From contig OX485806.1 in the NCBI GenBank assembly GCA_950295325.1, positions 27,220,001-27,284,000 of the forward strand: a stretch of DNA of 64,000 nt. The letters are read 5' to 3'. The translations under genes were made by a program, and so were the position numbers. The notes beneath the pieces were generated by a model, which ran no database searches, was not told the origin of the DNA, and was given only the letters and a program-made list of their open reading frames with translations. The DNA comes from Polytrichum commune. Taxonomy: Eukaryota; Streptophyta; Polytrichopsida; Polytrichales; Polytrichaceae. Shown here piece by piece: positions 11,798 to 22,499 of this stretch (positions are counted from its first letter, which is position 1; every line of letters starts with the position of its first letter).

Positions 11798-12495
11798 ACT
11801 ACACTAAATGGGATATTTAGTGTTTGATTATATTTAATGTTGTTACCACCCTATCATGCTCAACACTAACTTTTGATTTTTCGACAATTAGTGTTAGAAG
11901 ATATTTGAAGATATAGTATGTTGGACTTCTTCTTCTTCTTCTTTTTTCCTCTTTCTCCCATCTCCCTACTAACACTAAATTCAAATACGTAACTTCCACA
12001 TATTACCATAGTTGATATTTAGTGTTTGAGTTTACATTTAATGTTACTTACTTTCATAGGGTTATTGGTATTTAGGGCCGGTTTACACTACGGTGGAGAA
12101 GGCCTCCGGTTGGTCAAGAATGCTTGGCCAAGACATGGTTATATGAGGCAAATGGTGGATGTGCCGGAGAAGAATTAAAGGCAATAAAATATTTTTATTG
12201 AGTTGGGCTTCTCCGGCCTCTTGAGGCCGGACAAGAAACTCCTCCTCCGGAGAAGCCCAACTCCAAAAAGTGCCGCCTCCATGTCATTTTATCATCCATG
12301 AGAAAAGTTCACCACCATTGTTTTCTTCACCTAGTGTAAACACCCACCGGTCAAGAGTTGCATTTTCAACCAATCACAATTGAGAAACGCCCTTTTTTTC
12401 ATGAGCGGTGGACTTCTCCACCGTAGTGTAAACCGGCCCTTAGTGTAAGCGTTTGTATTTAGTGTATCAAACACTAAATATCCTATTTAGTGTAG
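11798..12495. mobile_element. MITE family D (ATTTAGTGT) copy, interrupted
   Basis: The outer ends are CACTACACTAAATGGGATAT on the left and ATCCTATTTAGTGTAGTG on the right. The interior repeats ATTTAGTGTTTGA-like motifs. It is interrupted by the PIF/Harbinger-like element at 12075-12439. Confidence 0.75.
12075..12439. mobile_element. PIF/Harbinger-like MITE with TTA target duplication
   Basis: 365-bp element with near-perfect terminal inverted repeats: GGGCCGGTTTACACTACGG on the left and its complement on the right, continuing into GTGGAGAAG. Flanked on both sides by TTA (12072-12074 and 12440-12442), the target preference of PIF/Harbinger (Tourist-type) elements. Nested inside the family D element. 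No transposase. Confidence 0.88.
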
Positions 12496-13199
12496 TGACA
12501 CTAGAACACTACAACATAATTCCTTGGACAAGTTGCGCTCAACTTTTGTTAGCTAGATTTTTTGGCCAACCAAATTTAAAACAACTATAGGTAACCACAT
12601 TTTTTGGCAGGTCGAATCGCAAACAATTATAGTTACGAAAGGCAACTAGTTAACTAATAGTTGAATTAGTTGGTCAGTTGTCCAAGGTCTGCAAGCCTTC
12701 AATTTGACCTAATTTGAAATAAACGGAGGGAGGAAAAGAAGAACCCCCTCCCAAGAACATGTTGATTTACATAACAAAAGATATCCAAATCGACCCTAGC
12801 ACACTTATCAAGTGTATTTACTATAAGCAAACGAGTCTTGGACAATTATCATGCATCATTGAAAACTTGTCCTTTGGCACTAAAAAATGTGCAAATCTAT
12901 CGCCATGATAGATTTGCATTGGTTTTTCCTTGATGTTGGATGATTGCCTAAGACTCGTATGCTGGTAGTGATTGACCCCATGGAGTTCATGATAACTTTA
13001 GTGAACAATTGTTTGATTTGGCTACCACCACTTTACTTGGGAATCACCAACTATAACACAATTCAATGTTGAATAACACTCTCACCCATTACAATGCTAA
13101 TTATTGGGCTAATTAGTGACGCGGTGAAGCCTACTTACATGCATGACTTCGTGATCATGACCCTATCACTCATTTTTGTCAACCTCTATCGTATATTTA
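12496..13199. other. Intergenic, no gene seen
   Basis: AT-rich DNA with no gene or element end recognised. Confidence 0.5.
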
Positions 13200-14045
13200 A
13201 GAAGCGTGGCTTTAATCCAAGTGCTTAACCCAAATCCCATGGAAATATGAGCTTAATTATAAGCTGCCTAAGGTTGGAATAGTACTTGGATGAGTGGTCT
13301 TCCCAACACTTGATTTCCGGCGCACCTACCACCTATGGTCCACTCAATCATAGTGGGGGGTATCCAAGTGAACGAGATATTTTCAACCAACCATGTGGGA
13401 ACCTAGGGGCTTGCCCTTGATGGAGATAGGTATCGGTTCCCTTGTTTGTGCATGTTCAAGGTGTTCACCTTTAAATGGAGGCAATAGTCTTCAAGATATC
13501 TCTATGGCAAACAAACCCATTTCCGACAACTCCCCCAATCTTCACATAGATCCCCCTAAAGCCGTGGAGTTCCACATATGGAGCCGTCATTTTCTAATGT
13601 GATGGGAAAAACCGCGAAGAATCACACTTGTAGCCTTCACATTCGGCAGGGTGGAAAAAGTAAGTCAAAAGGGCACAAATTCGGGTTCCTTGAAAAGGGC
13701 ACTGATTGTACTCATGTTTTCGTCTCCCAATAATCGTAAATAAGTCAGCCTATGTTGTGAATGTGGGTTGGCAGAGAATCTTGCCTTTGAAAATTCAAAA
13801 CCTGGAGATAAATTATGATTTTTTTTGGGTTGAACATTTGTGTATCAATTTCTAGATTTGTGAGAAACCACTTTAGTATCACACTTGTACTACATTTATG
13901 TGAAATTGCTTATGGGTAACTGACATGGGTCTATCTACCTAAATTCTTGTAATGCTCGTTTTGGGATTACATATAGAGTTAGACGAACTTGAAAATTGAA
14001 GCAACACTATAATCCACACCGGTGGCAACATTGGAGTCATCTTTC
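13200..14045 (+). repeat. Dispersed repeat family I copy
   Basis: Shares ordered blocks with 22.5-24.1 kb and 51.95-52.60 kb: CAACCATGTGGGAACCTAGG near 13389, AAGGTGTTCACCTTTAAA near 13458, TTCTTGTAATGCTCGTTTTG near 13943, and GGTGGCAACATTGGAGTCAT near 14021. The family is several hundred bp long with internal indels. Translations of the three copies do not give a recognisable protein, so its class is unknown. Confidence 0.7.
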
Positions 14046-14204
14046 TTTCTTTCTTTCTTTCTCAAGATGCACAAACAACATATGCAAGCTTCCCAAGTAT
14101 CAAAGATTGTGGAGAACAAAACCACACAATTGCTATGTTGTATCTTAAGTACCTATAGACTTTGCTCAATGGCATTTGGCATGTCATTGGAGGGATTGCT
14201 CTTA

Positions 14205-14678
14205 GGGGCGGTTTACACTATGGACCATGAAGTCGTCCCACGGCCGTCTAAGCGATGTGATTGGACGTTGAAGTCGTCCCGGGATGACTTGGGTTTACAC
14301 CAAGGAAAAAATGGCAAAGTGACCACGGAGGTTGAGGTCCACAAATTTGTTTTTTTAAGCCTACTCTATCCACTGCCATGGTCCAACGGGTTTTCCGTTG
14401 GGACAAGCAAAAGAGGTGGTCCAGGAAAAATAGCAAGGGCCCATGTTAGAAAAATGCCGTTTTAATGATTTTTTTTCCAACTTAGTTAATGACTCCACTT
14501 TTTGGTGCATGGTCATTCTTCATGGTCCACATTCGGTTTACACCTAGTGAAGGGCCCACGAACCATGAAAACTAATATTTTAGTAACTCGGACCATGGAA
14601 GTCGTCCCATGAAGTCGTCCCACGCAAAATAGGCCTCTTACGTGGGACGACTTCATGGTCCATAGTGTAAACCGCCCC
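14205..14678. mobile_element. PIF/Harbinger-like MITE, 36-bp perfect inverted ends, TTA duplication
   Basis: 474-bp element. The first 36 bp (GGGGCGGTTTACACTATGG onward) are the exact reverse complement of the last 36 bp (14643-14678). TTA flanks both sides (14202-14204, 14679-14681). Perfect arms suggest recent insertion compared with other elements here. It creates a fortuitous 147-codon open frame across its left half. Confidence 0.9.
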
Positions 14679-14799
14679 TTAGTTTCATTTGGTCATGTTG
14701 GATTGACAAGGTTTATCATCCTAAACATGGTATAAAGTATGTGGGTGTCCTATAAATTCATTTCTCATGGTCTTTAACTTATACAAATTAAATTTACAC

Positions 14800-14990
14800 A
14801 ATAAAACTTGTATTGCATTAGCAAACCTACGATGAAACATCAACAAAAATCGGATTCCAACTCAGCCGTTCTCTAAATTCGTTACGATTACGAGAAGTGC
14901 ATGTTGATTCCTAAATTGAATACATAGGTTCTTCCAATTGTCATGGGCTTTCCATGAGGTTCTATGCAGTGAAGTAGAAATTGTAAGTAT
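14800..14990 (+). repeat. Family H fragment
   Basis: Blocks GCAAACCTACGATGAAACAT, AAAAATCGGATTCCAAC, GTGCATGTTGATTCCTAAAT and ACATAGGTTCTTCC match other family H copies. Truncated at the right. Confidence 0.65.
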
Positions 14991-16393
14991 TGTGCAATGG
15001 CACAAGAGTCACGAGACGTCCTTATGGAAGAGCACACTAGGGTATGTTTGGATCTAGGGAGCCCTCGTTCCAGGAGAAGTTGCTTCACTTTTGTGAGGAT
15101 TTGTGACGACGGGTTTGTGGCCAATTCATCACAAATAACTTGACACCCAAAACATGACTTTAAGACAAATTCCGGTGTCAAATTGACCAGAAGTAATAGA
15201 CTCCGGGCTGCACTCTATTTCATGAAGTTTATGTTGGTTAAATGCGAGGCTCGTATGCAATAATTCCCTCTCAACACCTTTTCAGGCTGCTTAGTTTCAC
15301 ATATGGTTGAGATAAAATAACTTGAGAGTGATCCATGAAAACTATGTTCAGCCTCAATGCATTACCATTACACCTCCTCATCGTATACGATTTCATGCCA
15401 TCAACTTGTTTTGGGAGCCTCATTGTGAACTACATTCAACGTGGACAAATTATATTAGTCTCCACATTACCTCGACTAATAGATGACAATAGAGTTACCC
15501 TTAAAAGTCTCTCCAAAACTCATGGTTTGGTAGGGAGTTTTGGGCCCACTTTTGATAAATAATGTTTGAGTGTTCAAGTGGTGTCTGAAGCCCCCAACTT
15601 CAGTAAAATGAAGGGGAGGCATTAAACTTTGGCCAAAAGACAGTTGATTAAATGTCAGGAAGACTTTTGAAGTCAAGTAAAGTGAGCTATCGAAACTTTG
15701 ATAAGGCATTCATTGTTATAGAGTAAAAATGAACACCAGTCTTATGGCCAAATGACTTCCTTAATTTCACTAGAATTGGGGGTTTCAACACCACTTGAAC
15801 ACCCCTTGAACATTATTTAACATCTAAAGTGGGCCAAGACTCCATAAAAAAAACTTGAGTTTTGGAGAGACAAAACCTTCCACACTAACAAGGTGGTGAG
15901 AATCATCACTCAACCACAGCCATGACTCCACAATATAGGTATCAGCAAGTGTGCCTGCATTGACGTGCAGAAAGTGAATGGCAAATCTTATCTTCTAAAA
16001 GAGTGCACACAGTTGAATGAACACCAAACATTACATTAGAAATACCTGATCACAGAAATTTTGTGAGCATGAATTTTCAACTCTTTATACAGCTACATTC
16101 ATGGGGGAAGAGCTCAACACCTACTGGTGTTTGCGTGATGACCTCCTAACAGGTTAAGGGCTGTTACACTAACCTATACCATCTACCCATACAACACTCA
16201 TCCAGTTCAACAAAAAATTCCACCTCGCATATAGACCTTCTGACTCAAATCCCTTCATTCACACCTCGGACTTTGGCATGAGACTGAAGTTGCGAATTGG
16301 TGAGGCAGTCATACAGTCACAGGCTCAGAGGTGACAATCAGCGTTGAGGCGAACATAATGAAACAGTGTACCTCCATAGGGATGCAGGGCAAC
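14991..16393. other. Downstream flank of the sugar transporter; no other gene seen
   Basis: Contains the 3' flank of the minus-strand transporter gene (its stop is at 16394-16396). I did not find a convincing AATAAA signal close to the stop, so the transcript end is unplaced. Short ORFs at about 15.3-15.7 kb on both strands have no family signature. Confidence 0.55.
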
Positions 16394-19300
16394 CTAATAG
16401 TCATCCTCAGCATCTTTTTCCTTCTTGGGGGCCATGGCAAAAAACTCAGAGATAATCTCCAGTGGCAGTCCTTTTGTTTCAGGGACTTTGAGGAACACAA
16501 AGATCCATGCAACTACTGTTACCACAGCAAAAAGACCAAATACTCCTTGCAGACCAAATGCATTGTTTACCAAGGGGAAGCTGTATGTGACGATAACGTT
16601 GCTGCTCCACATTGCAGCTGCACAGATGCCTATGCAAACACCACGGACGCGAGTTGGGAAAATTTCTGAGCAAAGAATATTGGGAATCGGACCAAAGCCT
16701 CCTACAAAAGAGCAGACAAATACAGAAACACAGATGAAGGAAACCAGTGCAGGGATGATCCCTGTTGACAGGAACATATTCACCAACACCAGAGCCACCA
16801 AAGAGATTGAGAGAACAGGAATAGTTGTCAGTAGCAGTTGCCTGTACACACAAAGTAGAAATTCTGTCAGATTCAACATGCATATCTACAGCAGCAATAC
16901 AAAAAGGCAGTACAGTTCATTAACAACATGCAATCAGAGCCACTGGCTTTTCTGCAGGGTCGATATCAAATCAAATGTAATTGTAAGTATACCTATGGCC
17001 CATAAATACTATACACAACTTTACAATACAGTAGAACATGATCACAAAAATTCCTCATTTCATGGCAAAGAGAACAAGATAGAGACTTACCGACGGCCTG
17101 CACGATCCATGAGCCACATAGCAAGAACAATGCACGGCAGCATAAGCAGACATGTCACCCCACTAGCCAGAATGGAGGCAGACTCTCCATCAATACCAAT
17201 GTTTGCTAGCAGATCTCCAGCACCAGATTGCATAAGGATTTGAGGTGTGAAATATAGTACAGCATTGATACCCGAAAACTGCAACCAGCACCCCCAACAA
17301 GGCCATGGTTCCAATCAGCACCATGATGACCATGAATAAGATCAGGTTTGGACTAACCAATAATGATGCAGAATAATAATGAGAATGACTCACTGCCCTT
17401 TCTAAAACATACATGGTCAAATACGTACAGCCTAGAACTGCATGTCTACTTCCAAAACATGGCAAGAGGTGGCTCAGCATTTTAGTAGGATCACCTGTTG
17501 TAATATTTGTATACCCACGCCCACAATCAGAGCACGACGCACACCACCCTCTAGTAGGCTTGCCCATGGAGGCCCATTTGTTGCAGTCTCTGCTGGATGT
17601 ATCATGGCAGGCCCCACTGGATGTTCTTCAAGTAACTCCTTTCCAAATTGTGATGGTTGCCCGACAATAACAGCAGCCTGCACAGATGATACTCAGTGGT
17701 GACGGTCATAATGATGCATGCCTTCCCAAATACCTCCCACCCCTCGCAGGAAACCTCACATCTACATTTGTGGTTGCTTTCAACCTTCGAAAATCTGATT
17801 ACTAGGTGAAGAGGATCGAAACAGCAGCTTGTCCCAAAGGACTCCATTCAACAGCATTTAAGGAACTTGAAGACTCTCAGCAAGTTCATAGCACTACAAT
17901 GCAACAAAGTTAATCCATCAACTCTTAGAAGTTGAGAAGTGAGATTCTACTGTGCTAGCACACCTGGAAAGATTCTGCACCACTAGGTTGTGGCTCAATT
18001 CCTGGGAGTGACAGAGCAGATTGAAACTGAGACAGCTCCCCACCATCCCCCTTCAGGAATACCCTCTTCAAACCACCTTCTTCGCCATCCTTGCCTCCTT
18101 CTTCCCACCGCCAGGCAAGTTGCCATCCTCCTCCGATACCAACACTACCAAAGGACTCGGGCACACCTCCATCTTGAGCCATGCTCTTTGAGTACGACTT
18201 TGAGTAATGTCCTGACATCTCCTTTGAATTTGATCTGGAATAGCGTCTATTTTGAGAGCTCTGTCTTGACAGTGGAACATGTGGTCTGTTTCTACTATGG
18301 GAGCCAGACCGTCCATAACCTTGGCCACTCTTGGAGTTATTACGAGACATAAATGGGAGGCTGAACCCAGAGTCACGTTTGTTACCATGAAGTAACGGTG
18401 CTTCTAGATTGTCATCGCCCAAGCCAGTGTCAGAGTGGTAGCCATCATCAGCATGCCGAGGAGTTTGTGCCTCTTCATCCCACTGATCTGCTCTCTCATC
18501 TTCAAATGGGACATCATGAGAGAAGAGGGGAAAGTTATTAGAAGATTGGAGACTTCCCAGCATGGTTACTACTGGGTCTATATATTGAGACGTGCGGTTA
18601 TCCATGTTAGCAGTCCGGGAAAGCCTAGCAAGGGAGCCCGATTCGTCAGTGATTTGTGTTGCAACCCACGTTGTGTCATCAGGACCAAACAGTTTGATTT
18701 GTCCTTCTTCTATTACCGACCCCTCTTCATCGTCATTCTCCATCTTCTCTGGCCTCAACAACCATTCTTCAAGTTGAGTTTCCCCGCCCACCCCAAGTCC
18801 TTCAACAAGCAATGCCATCTCCGCTGCACAATTATACATAATATCATTAATAACTTGCTCGAACAAAAACCTAACAAGTGCAAAATCTGGCCAGCCGACT
18901 GTCCTAATCCTCTGTTTCAGTCAAAATTCGATGATTCCAAATGACGTGAAACAAATTCAAGCTGAATTGGAGTATATGTCTAAATGTCAAAACATCAAAA
19001 TATGTACAGCAACAATAGTAAATCGAGTGCAATTTTCACAGGTGGTTCACCCCAAATAAGAAGAACTAGAAGGTGCAATAATTTACACAATGTTAAAAGA
19101 TTCTTGCGCGATAAGGTGTCCACAGAATTCACTTAAAACCAGCTCAACACAGAGTTTACGCAAAAGACGAGTCCGTCAGACGGAGGAACTAAGAAGTATT
19201 TGGTTCGGACCTTCCATCTAATCGTACTTTGTGAGCATTTAAAGGCAATGCAGGGAAGAGCCGCACCTGACACATCTTCTTGACCACGAAGGCCCTGCAA

Positions 19301-21164
19301 AACAGTCCTTGCTTCGGCCATGCGGCCCTTAGACACAAGCCACCGGGGAGATTCAGGCAGAAGAAAGGCCCCTAGAGCCACGTACAAGAGTGAAGGAAAG
19401 AGCAAGACTCCGAGCATGACCCTCCAATTCACAGTGGGTTGCAGTGACAGTACAAAGTCCATCACGTAAGCTAGAAACAGCCCTCCAGAACCCATTAGCT
19501 GAGGAAGGGTGGCCAGCTGGCCACGGATCTCCGCGGGTGCAGACTCAGAAATCAGTATAGGTGCAATTGTGGCGGCTAGTCCGATGGCACTTCCGACGAG
19601 GAGTCGACCAACGATTAAAATGTACACACTTGGTGCCCATGCCATGACAAGCGCCGCAATGGAGTAGAGCACACCGGAAATAGTTAGCATGGTCTTTCGT
19701 CCGAGCCAGTCAGCAGATGGCCCAGCAACTGTAACACTAGCCACCGCCCCGATGAGAGTAGACGCCACCACCAAACCCTCTAGAGCAGGGGTCTGTTCCA
19801 AGTTGAACTCGGGTTTCAGGTAAAGTAGCGCCCCTGCAAAGGAATCGCAACCACCAAAATTATAAACAACTTGACGAAATAGGTTGATGCCAAGTAGCCC
19901 TAGACGTCAACAATTCATCCCTCACTCAGGATTCTCGTCCTCACTAGCAACCAAGTGCGATGAAATTATCCAACTACAATAAAAGAGACACAAAGGTTAC
20001 GGAGCCCAGTTCAAGGGATTTAAAAAGCCCTATCACAGGTATCGACAGCCAAAAAAGTCTACATTGCTGTACGTTGATCACGTTATCAGTTGCTGCAGAG
20101 CCAAGACTAAGAGGAGATCTAGTTCTAAATCTTTAGCTGTATTTTCAGCATTTCGCATCTAATCGACGCCAGAAATAACAAACACTACAAGAAATGGTTG
20201 CGCCAATGGCTTGCTACTTTCATCACCTAGAGCACGTGACAAAGCGAGTAAGTAACGAAAGCACGTAAGATTGAAGAGCACGAGGACGACATGGCAGCTC
20301 ATCAGAATGCCCCTTCAAATTTCCCTCTGGATCAATTCCCTCATCATAAAACCAAAGTTACCATTACCCCTTGGTTGCAATGTCAGACAGGAACACCACG
20401 AGAAATTAGCATTGGAGGCTCAAATTATCGACCTCCTTTCTTAACAACGGCAGGTCGATACAAAAAACCAAGAAAGCAACAAAATCGAAATTCCATCCGC
20501 AGCGCTCCCCACCTCGAACAGGCCTCCACGAAATCACCACCACCACCACTACCATGGATAAATAAACAAACGAATCCGTGGAAGAACACTACTACATCGG
20601 CATACCGTAAGAGTGCTGATTGTCTCGTTCGACACATGATGATTACTTTTGGAAAGAATCATCCACGCGCTCCATCCACATTTGGTCAAGAACCGTGTCA
20701 AGTCCAACGTGGAAATTAGCCTTCGGCACTCAAAACGTTGCACCAGGCATCACTCCACAGTATACGATTCCACCGCCAAGCTAAGCTAAGCTAAGCTACA
20801 GCTACAGCTCCAGAGCGCTTCAAAAACAAACCCCCCAAACCCCCCACCCCAAAGGCACCGTCACAGACGATGATCGCATCAACCACATCCACATTACCAT
20901 GGCCATCGTCTAATTCCACGGTCCCAACATCACCTCACATCCCAACACCATGCAAAACCTCCCTTCGCCATCCGACAGCACCCCACAAACATCACAAACA
21001 TCAAACCCTAGGGACACCACCAGGGGGATCGGTTCTCAGTACTAAAACAAAAAAATTCGGTGCGTGTTTCCTTCACCTGCGATGGCGCCACCGTCCCATC
21101 CTTGCAGCAAATTGCCGAGCGCGGCCGCGGTGGCCACGCCTCGGGCGCCTCGAATGAACTTCAT
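16394..21164 (-). CDS. Tonoplast monosaccharide/sugar transporter (TST/MSSP type), six coding exons
   Basis: Complete 777-residue major facilitator protein of the plant vacuolar proton-coupled sugar antiporter family, which loads hexose or sucrose into the vacuole (family knowledge). Coding exons, in gene order: 21164-21077, 19833-19267, 18823-17964, 17677-17495, 17278-17091, 16841-16394. All introns are GT-AG and phases agree, for 2334 nt in total. Exon 1 encodes 29 residues ending LGNLLQGWDGGAIA, the usual N-terminal signature, which fixes the ATG at 21162-21164. Exon 2 has DWLGRK (71-76) and PESPRWLV (189-196) and ends the first six-helix half. Residues about 198-545 form the long hydrophilic central loop typical of TST proteins, with GLGVGGET near its start, an SRNNSKSGQ-type Ser/Arg-rich part and EEHPVGPAMIHP near its end. 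The second half has QILQQFSGINAVLYF (from 562), SEIFPTRVRG and PETKG (749-753), closing with an acidic tail. Family members are usually ~730-750 residues; the surplus lies in the loop. The family is certain, the substrate is not. Confidence 0.95.
19834..21076 (-). other. Long first intron of the sugar transporter
   Basis: 1243-bp GT-AG intron between the 29-residue first coding exon and exon 2. It contains a GCTAA/GCTACA simple repeat at about 20780-20810 and C-rich stretches near 20830-20855. Plus-strand open frames here (for example around 20291-20719) lie in the intron and show no protein family, so I treat them as chance. Confidence 0.85.
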
Positions 21165-21510
21165 CGCTGCTCCGGTGCTTCGATTGCTGCAGTGTTTTCT
21201 CCCCTCTCACTGCATTCGTGCCATCGTTGCGCACTAGAATCGAAGGGAAAAGCGACGAGAAGCAAATGGGCATGCGGAGGAGGCCGAATCGTTTTGTGTT
21301 GTCAAAGTAGTAAGGCCGTCGTAGGCTCGCAGGCCTGACACGGAGAATGAAGTCGAAGTGGACACTCAAGGCATAAAAACAAGCGACCACAAAAAATTTC
21401 CCCTCCTCTCTTTCCTTCTGTGGTTGTCATGTGCCCGCATTTTCTTTCCCTGCCCTCTGCCCGCTGCCCGCTGCCCCTTTTATTTCCTCTGCCCTGCCTT
21501 ACTGATGGTA
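21165..21510 (-). promoter_or_regulatory. 5' leader and probable proximal promoter of the sugar transporter
   Basis: Locally GC-richer sequence directly upstream of the ATG, contrasting with AT-rich repeats that start at 21512. The context around the start is GCAGCGATGAAG. Pyrimidine/purine-rich stretches occur at 21400-21500. No TATA box is evident and the transcription start cannot be placed from sequence alone. A family G palindromic repeat bounds the promoter at about 350 bp from the ATG. Confidence 0.5.
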
Positions 21511-21511
21511 T

Positions 21512-22060
21512 CTTAAAACAATGTCTGGGGAGGTTTTCGGGCATGAGGGGTCGAAATCTTAGTGTAACTTCCCAGTCCAACCGGTTACATGTTACGATCT
21601 TTCGGTGTTTCCTTATTGATTTTAAGTATATTCCATATATTCCTCGGAAAATATGGGTAACTTTCCTTAAGACTTGAACTTCAACCGGTTATTTCTCAAA
21701 TTTCAACCGGTTCATCAATAACTAGCAACCGGTTCTCCCCGTTCATTGATATGAAATGAGCCAAATGTTTGGCTTCTAGTCCTAAGGAGTTGAATAGAGT
21801 TTACTCGAGTGAAAGTCATACTCTTAGGGGGAGAACCAACCGCTAATTTCATATGAACCAGATGAGTTTGAGAAATAACCGGTCGAAGTTGAAGACTTTC
21901 TGAAGAAGAAAAAATATCGATCTTTTTATAGGAATGCATGGAATGTACTTCCAAAATAATACTGAAAAAACTGAAAGATGTCAACATGTGACCAATTGGA
22001 CTTGGAAGCACTAGGATCTTGATCAACTACGCCCACAAAGTCACCCCAGACATTGCTCTT
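21512..22060. repeat. Head-to-head pair of family G repeats (large palindrome)
   Basis: A forward copy (21512-21755) and an inverted copy (about 21820-22060) face each other across a ~65-bp spacer. The forward copy has four AACCGGTT palindromes at 21579, 21683, 21705 and 21727. The inverted copy has partly decayed sites (AACCAGAT, AACCGGTC, ACCAATTG). Divergence between arms is too high for a recent duplication. It lies right behind the transporter promoter. Confidence 0.8.
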
Positions 22061-22318
22061 GCTCTAAGTAAAAGCTATCTTTTTATTATCTTGGACGTTA
22101 CACCATACTAGGTATGTGGGAACTCACAATTGCATGCAATTGTCACGTAACTTGTAGTTTTGAGCAATCATAACACATTCATGTTCGTACACAAGATAAT
22201 ACTAGGACGTAGTGTTCTTGCTACTAGTCTCTTGGTCAAGGTAGAACTAGACACCCGCCTTTTTGAGCCATGCCCCTACCACTATCACTATGCATGCAAT
22301 TATATTATAGGATGGAGG

Positions 22319-22453
22319 TCTATGTCCTGCAAAGGGAGAAGTAGTTTTACATCTAACACCATTGCCGTAAGGCATGGCCTAGGATGTTCTATGAACATAC
22401 ACTTTATTCACTCCGGCCTCCTCCGGAGACCGGAGTTCTTCTTCTTCTTCTTC
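22319..22453 (+). mobile_element. 5'-truncated LINE, 3' end only, with 13-bp target duplication
   Basis: 135 bp matching the 3' untranslated end of the plus-strand LINE at 44.81-44.94 kb (TGCAAAGGGAGAAGTAGT, ACACTTTATTCACTCCGGCC, ACCGGAGTTCTTCTTC). It ends in a (CTT)n tail. The direct repeat TATAGGATGGAGG flanks it at 22306-22318 and 22454-22466. This is the classic product of target-primed reverse transcription and defines the family's 3' end. Confidence 0.9.
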
Positions 22454-22499
22454 TATAGGATGGAGGGTTCTTGTTTTGAAACTACAATTTGACCCCGAA

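Noticed and set aside
14022-14465. 147-codon open frame on the plus strand
   Set aside because: Half of it lies inside the MITE at 14205-14678 and the rest in repeat family I; no protein signature.
16425-17243. 272-codon open frame on the plus strand
   Set aside because: Antisense to transporter exons 5 and 6, and it also crosses their intron. The minus-strand reading has clear sugar transporter motifs; this one has none.
18435-18944. 169-codon open frame on the plus strand
   Set aside because: Antisense shadow of transporter exon 3.
20291-20719. 142-codon open frame inside transporter intron 1
   Set aside because: Low-complexity Pro/Asn/Thr-rich translation, no family match by eye, and the position is fully explained by the intron.
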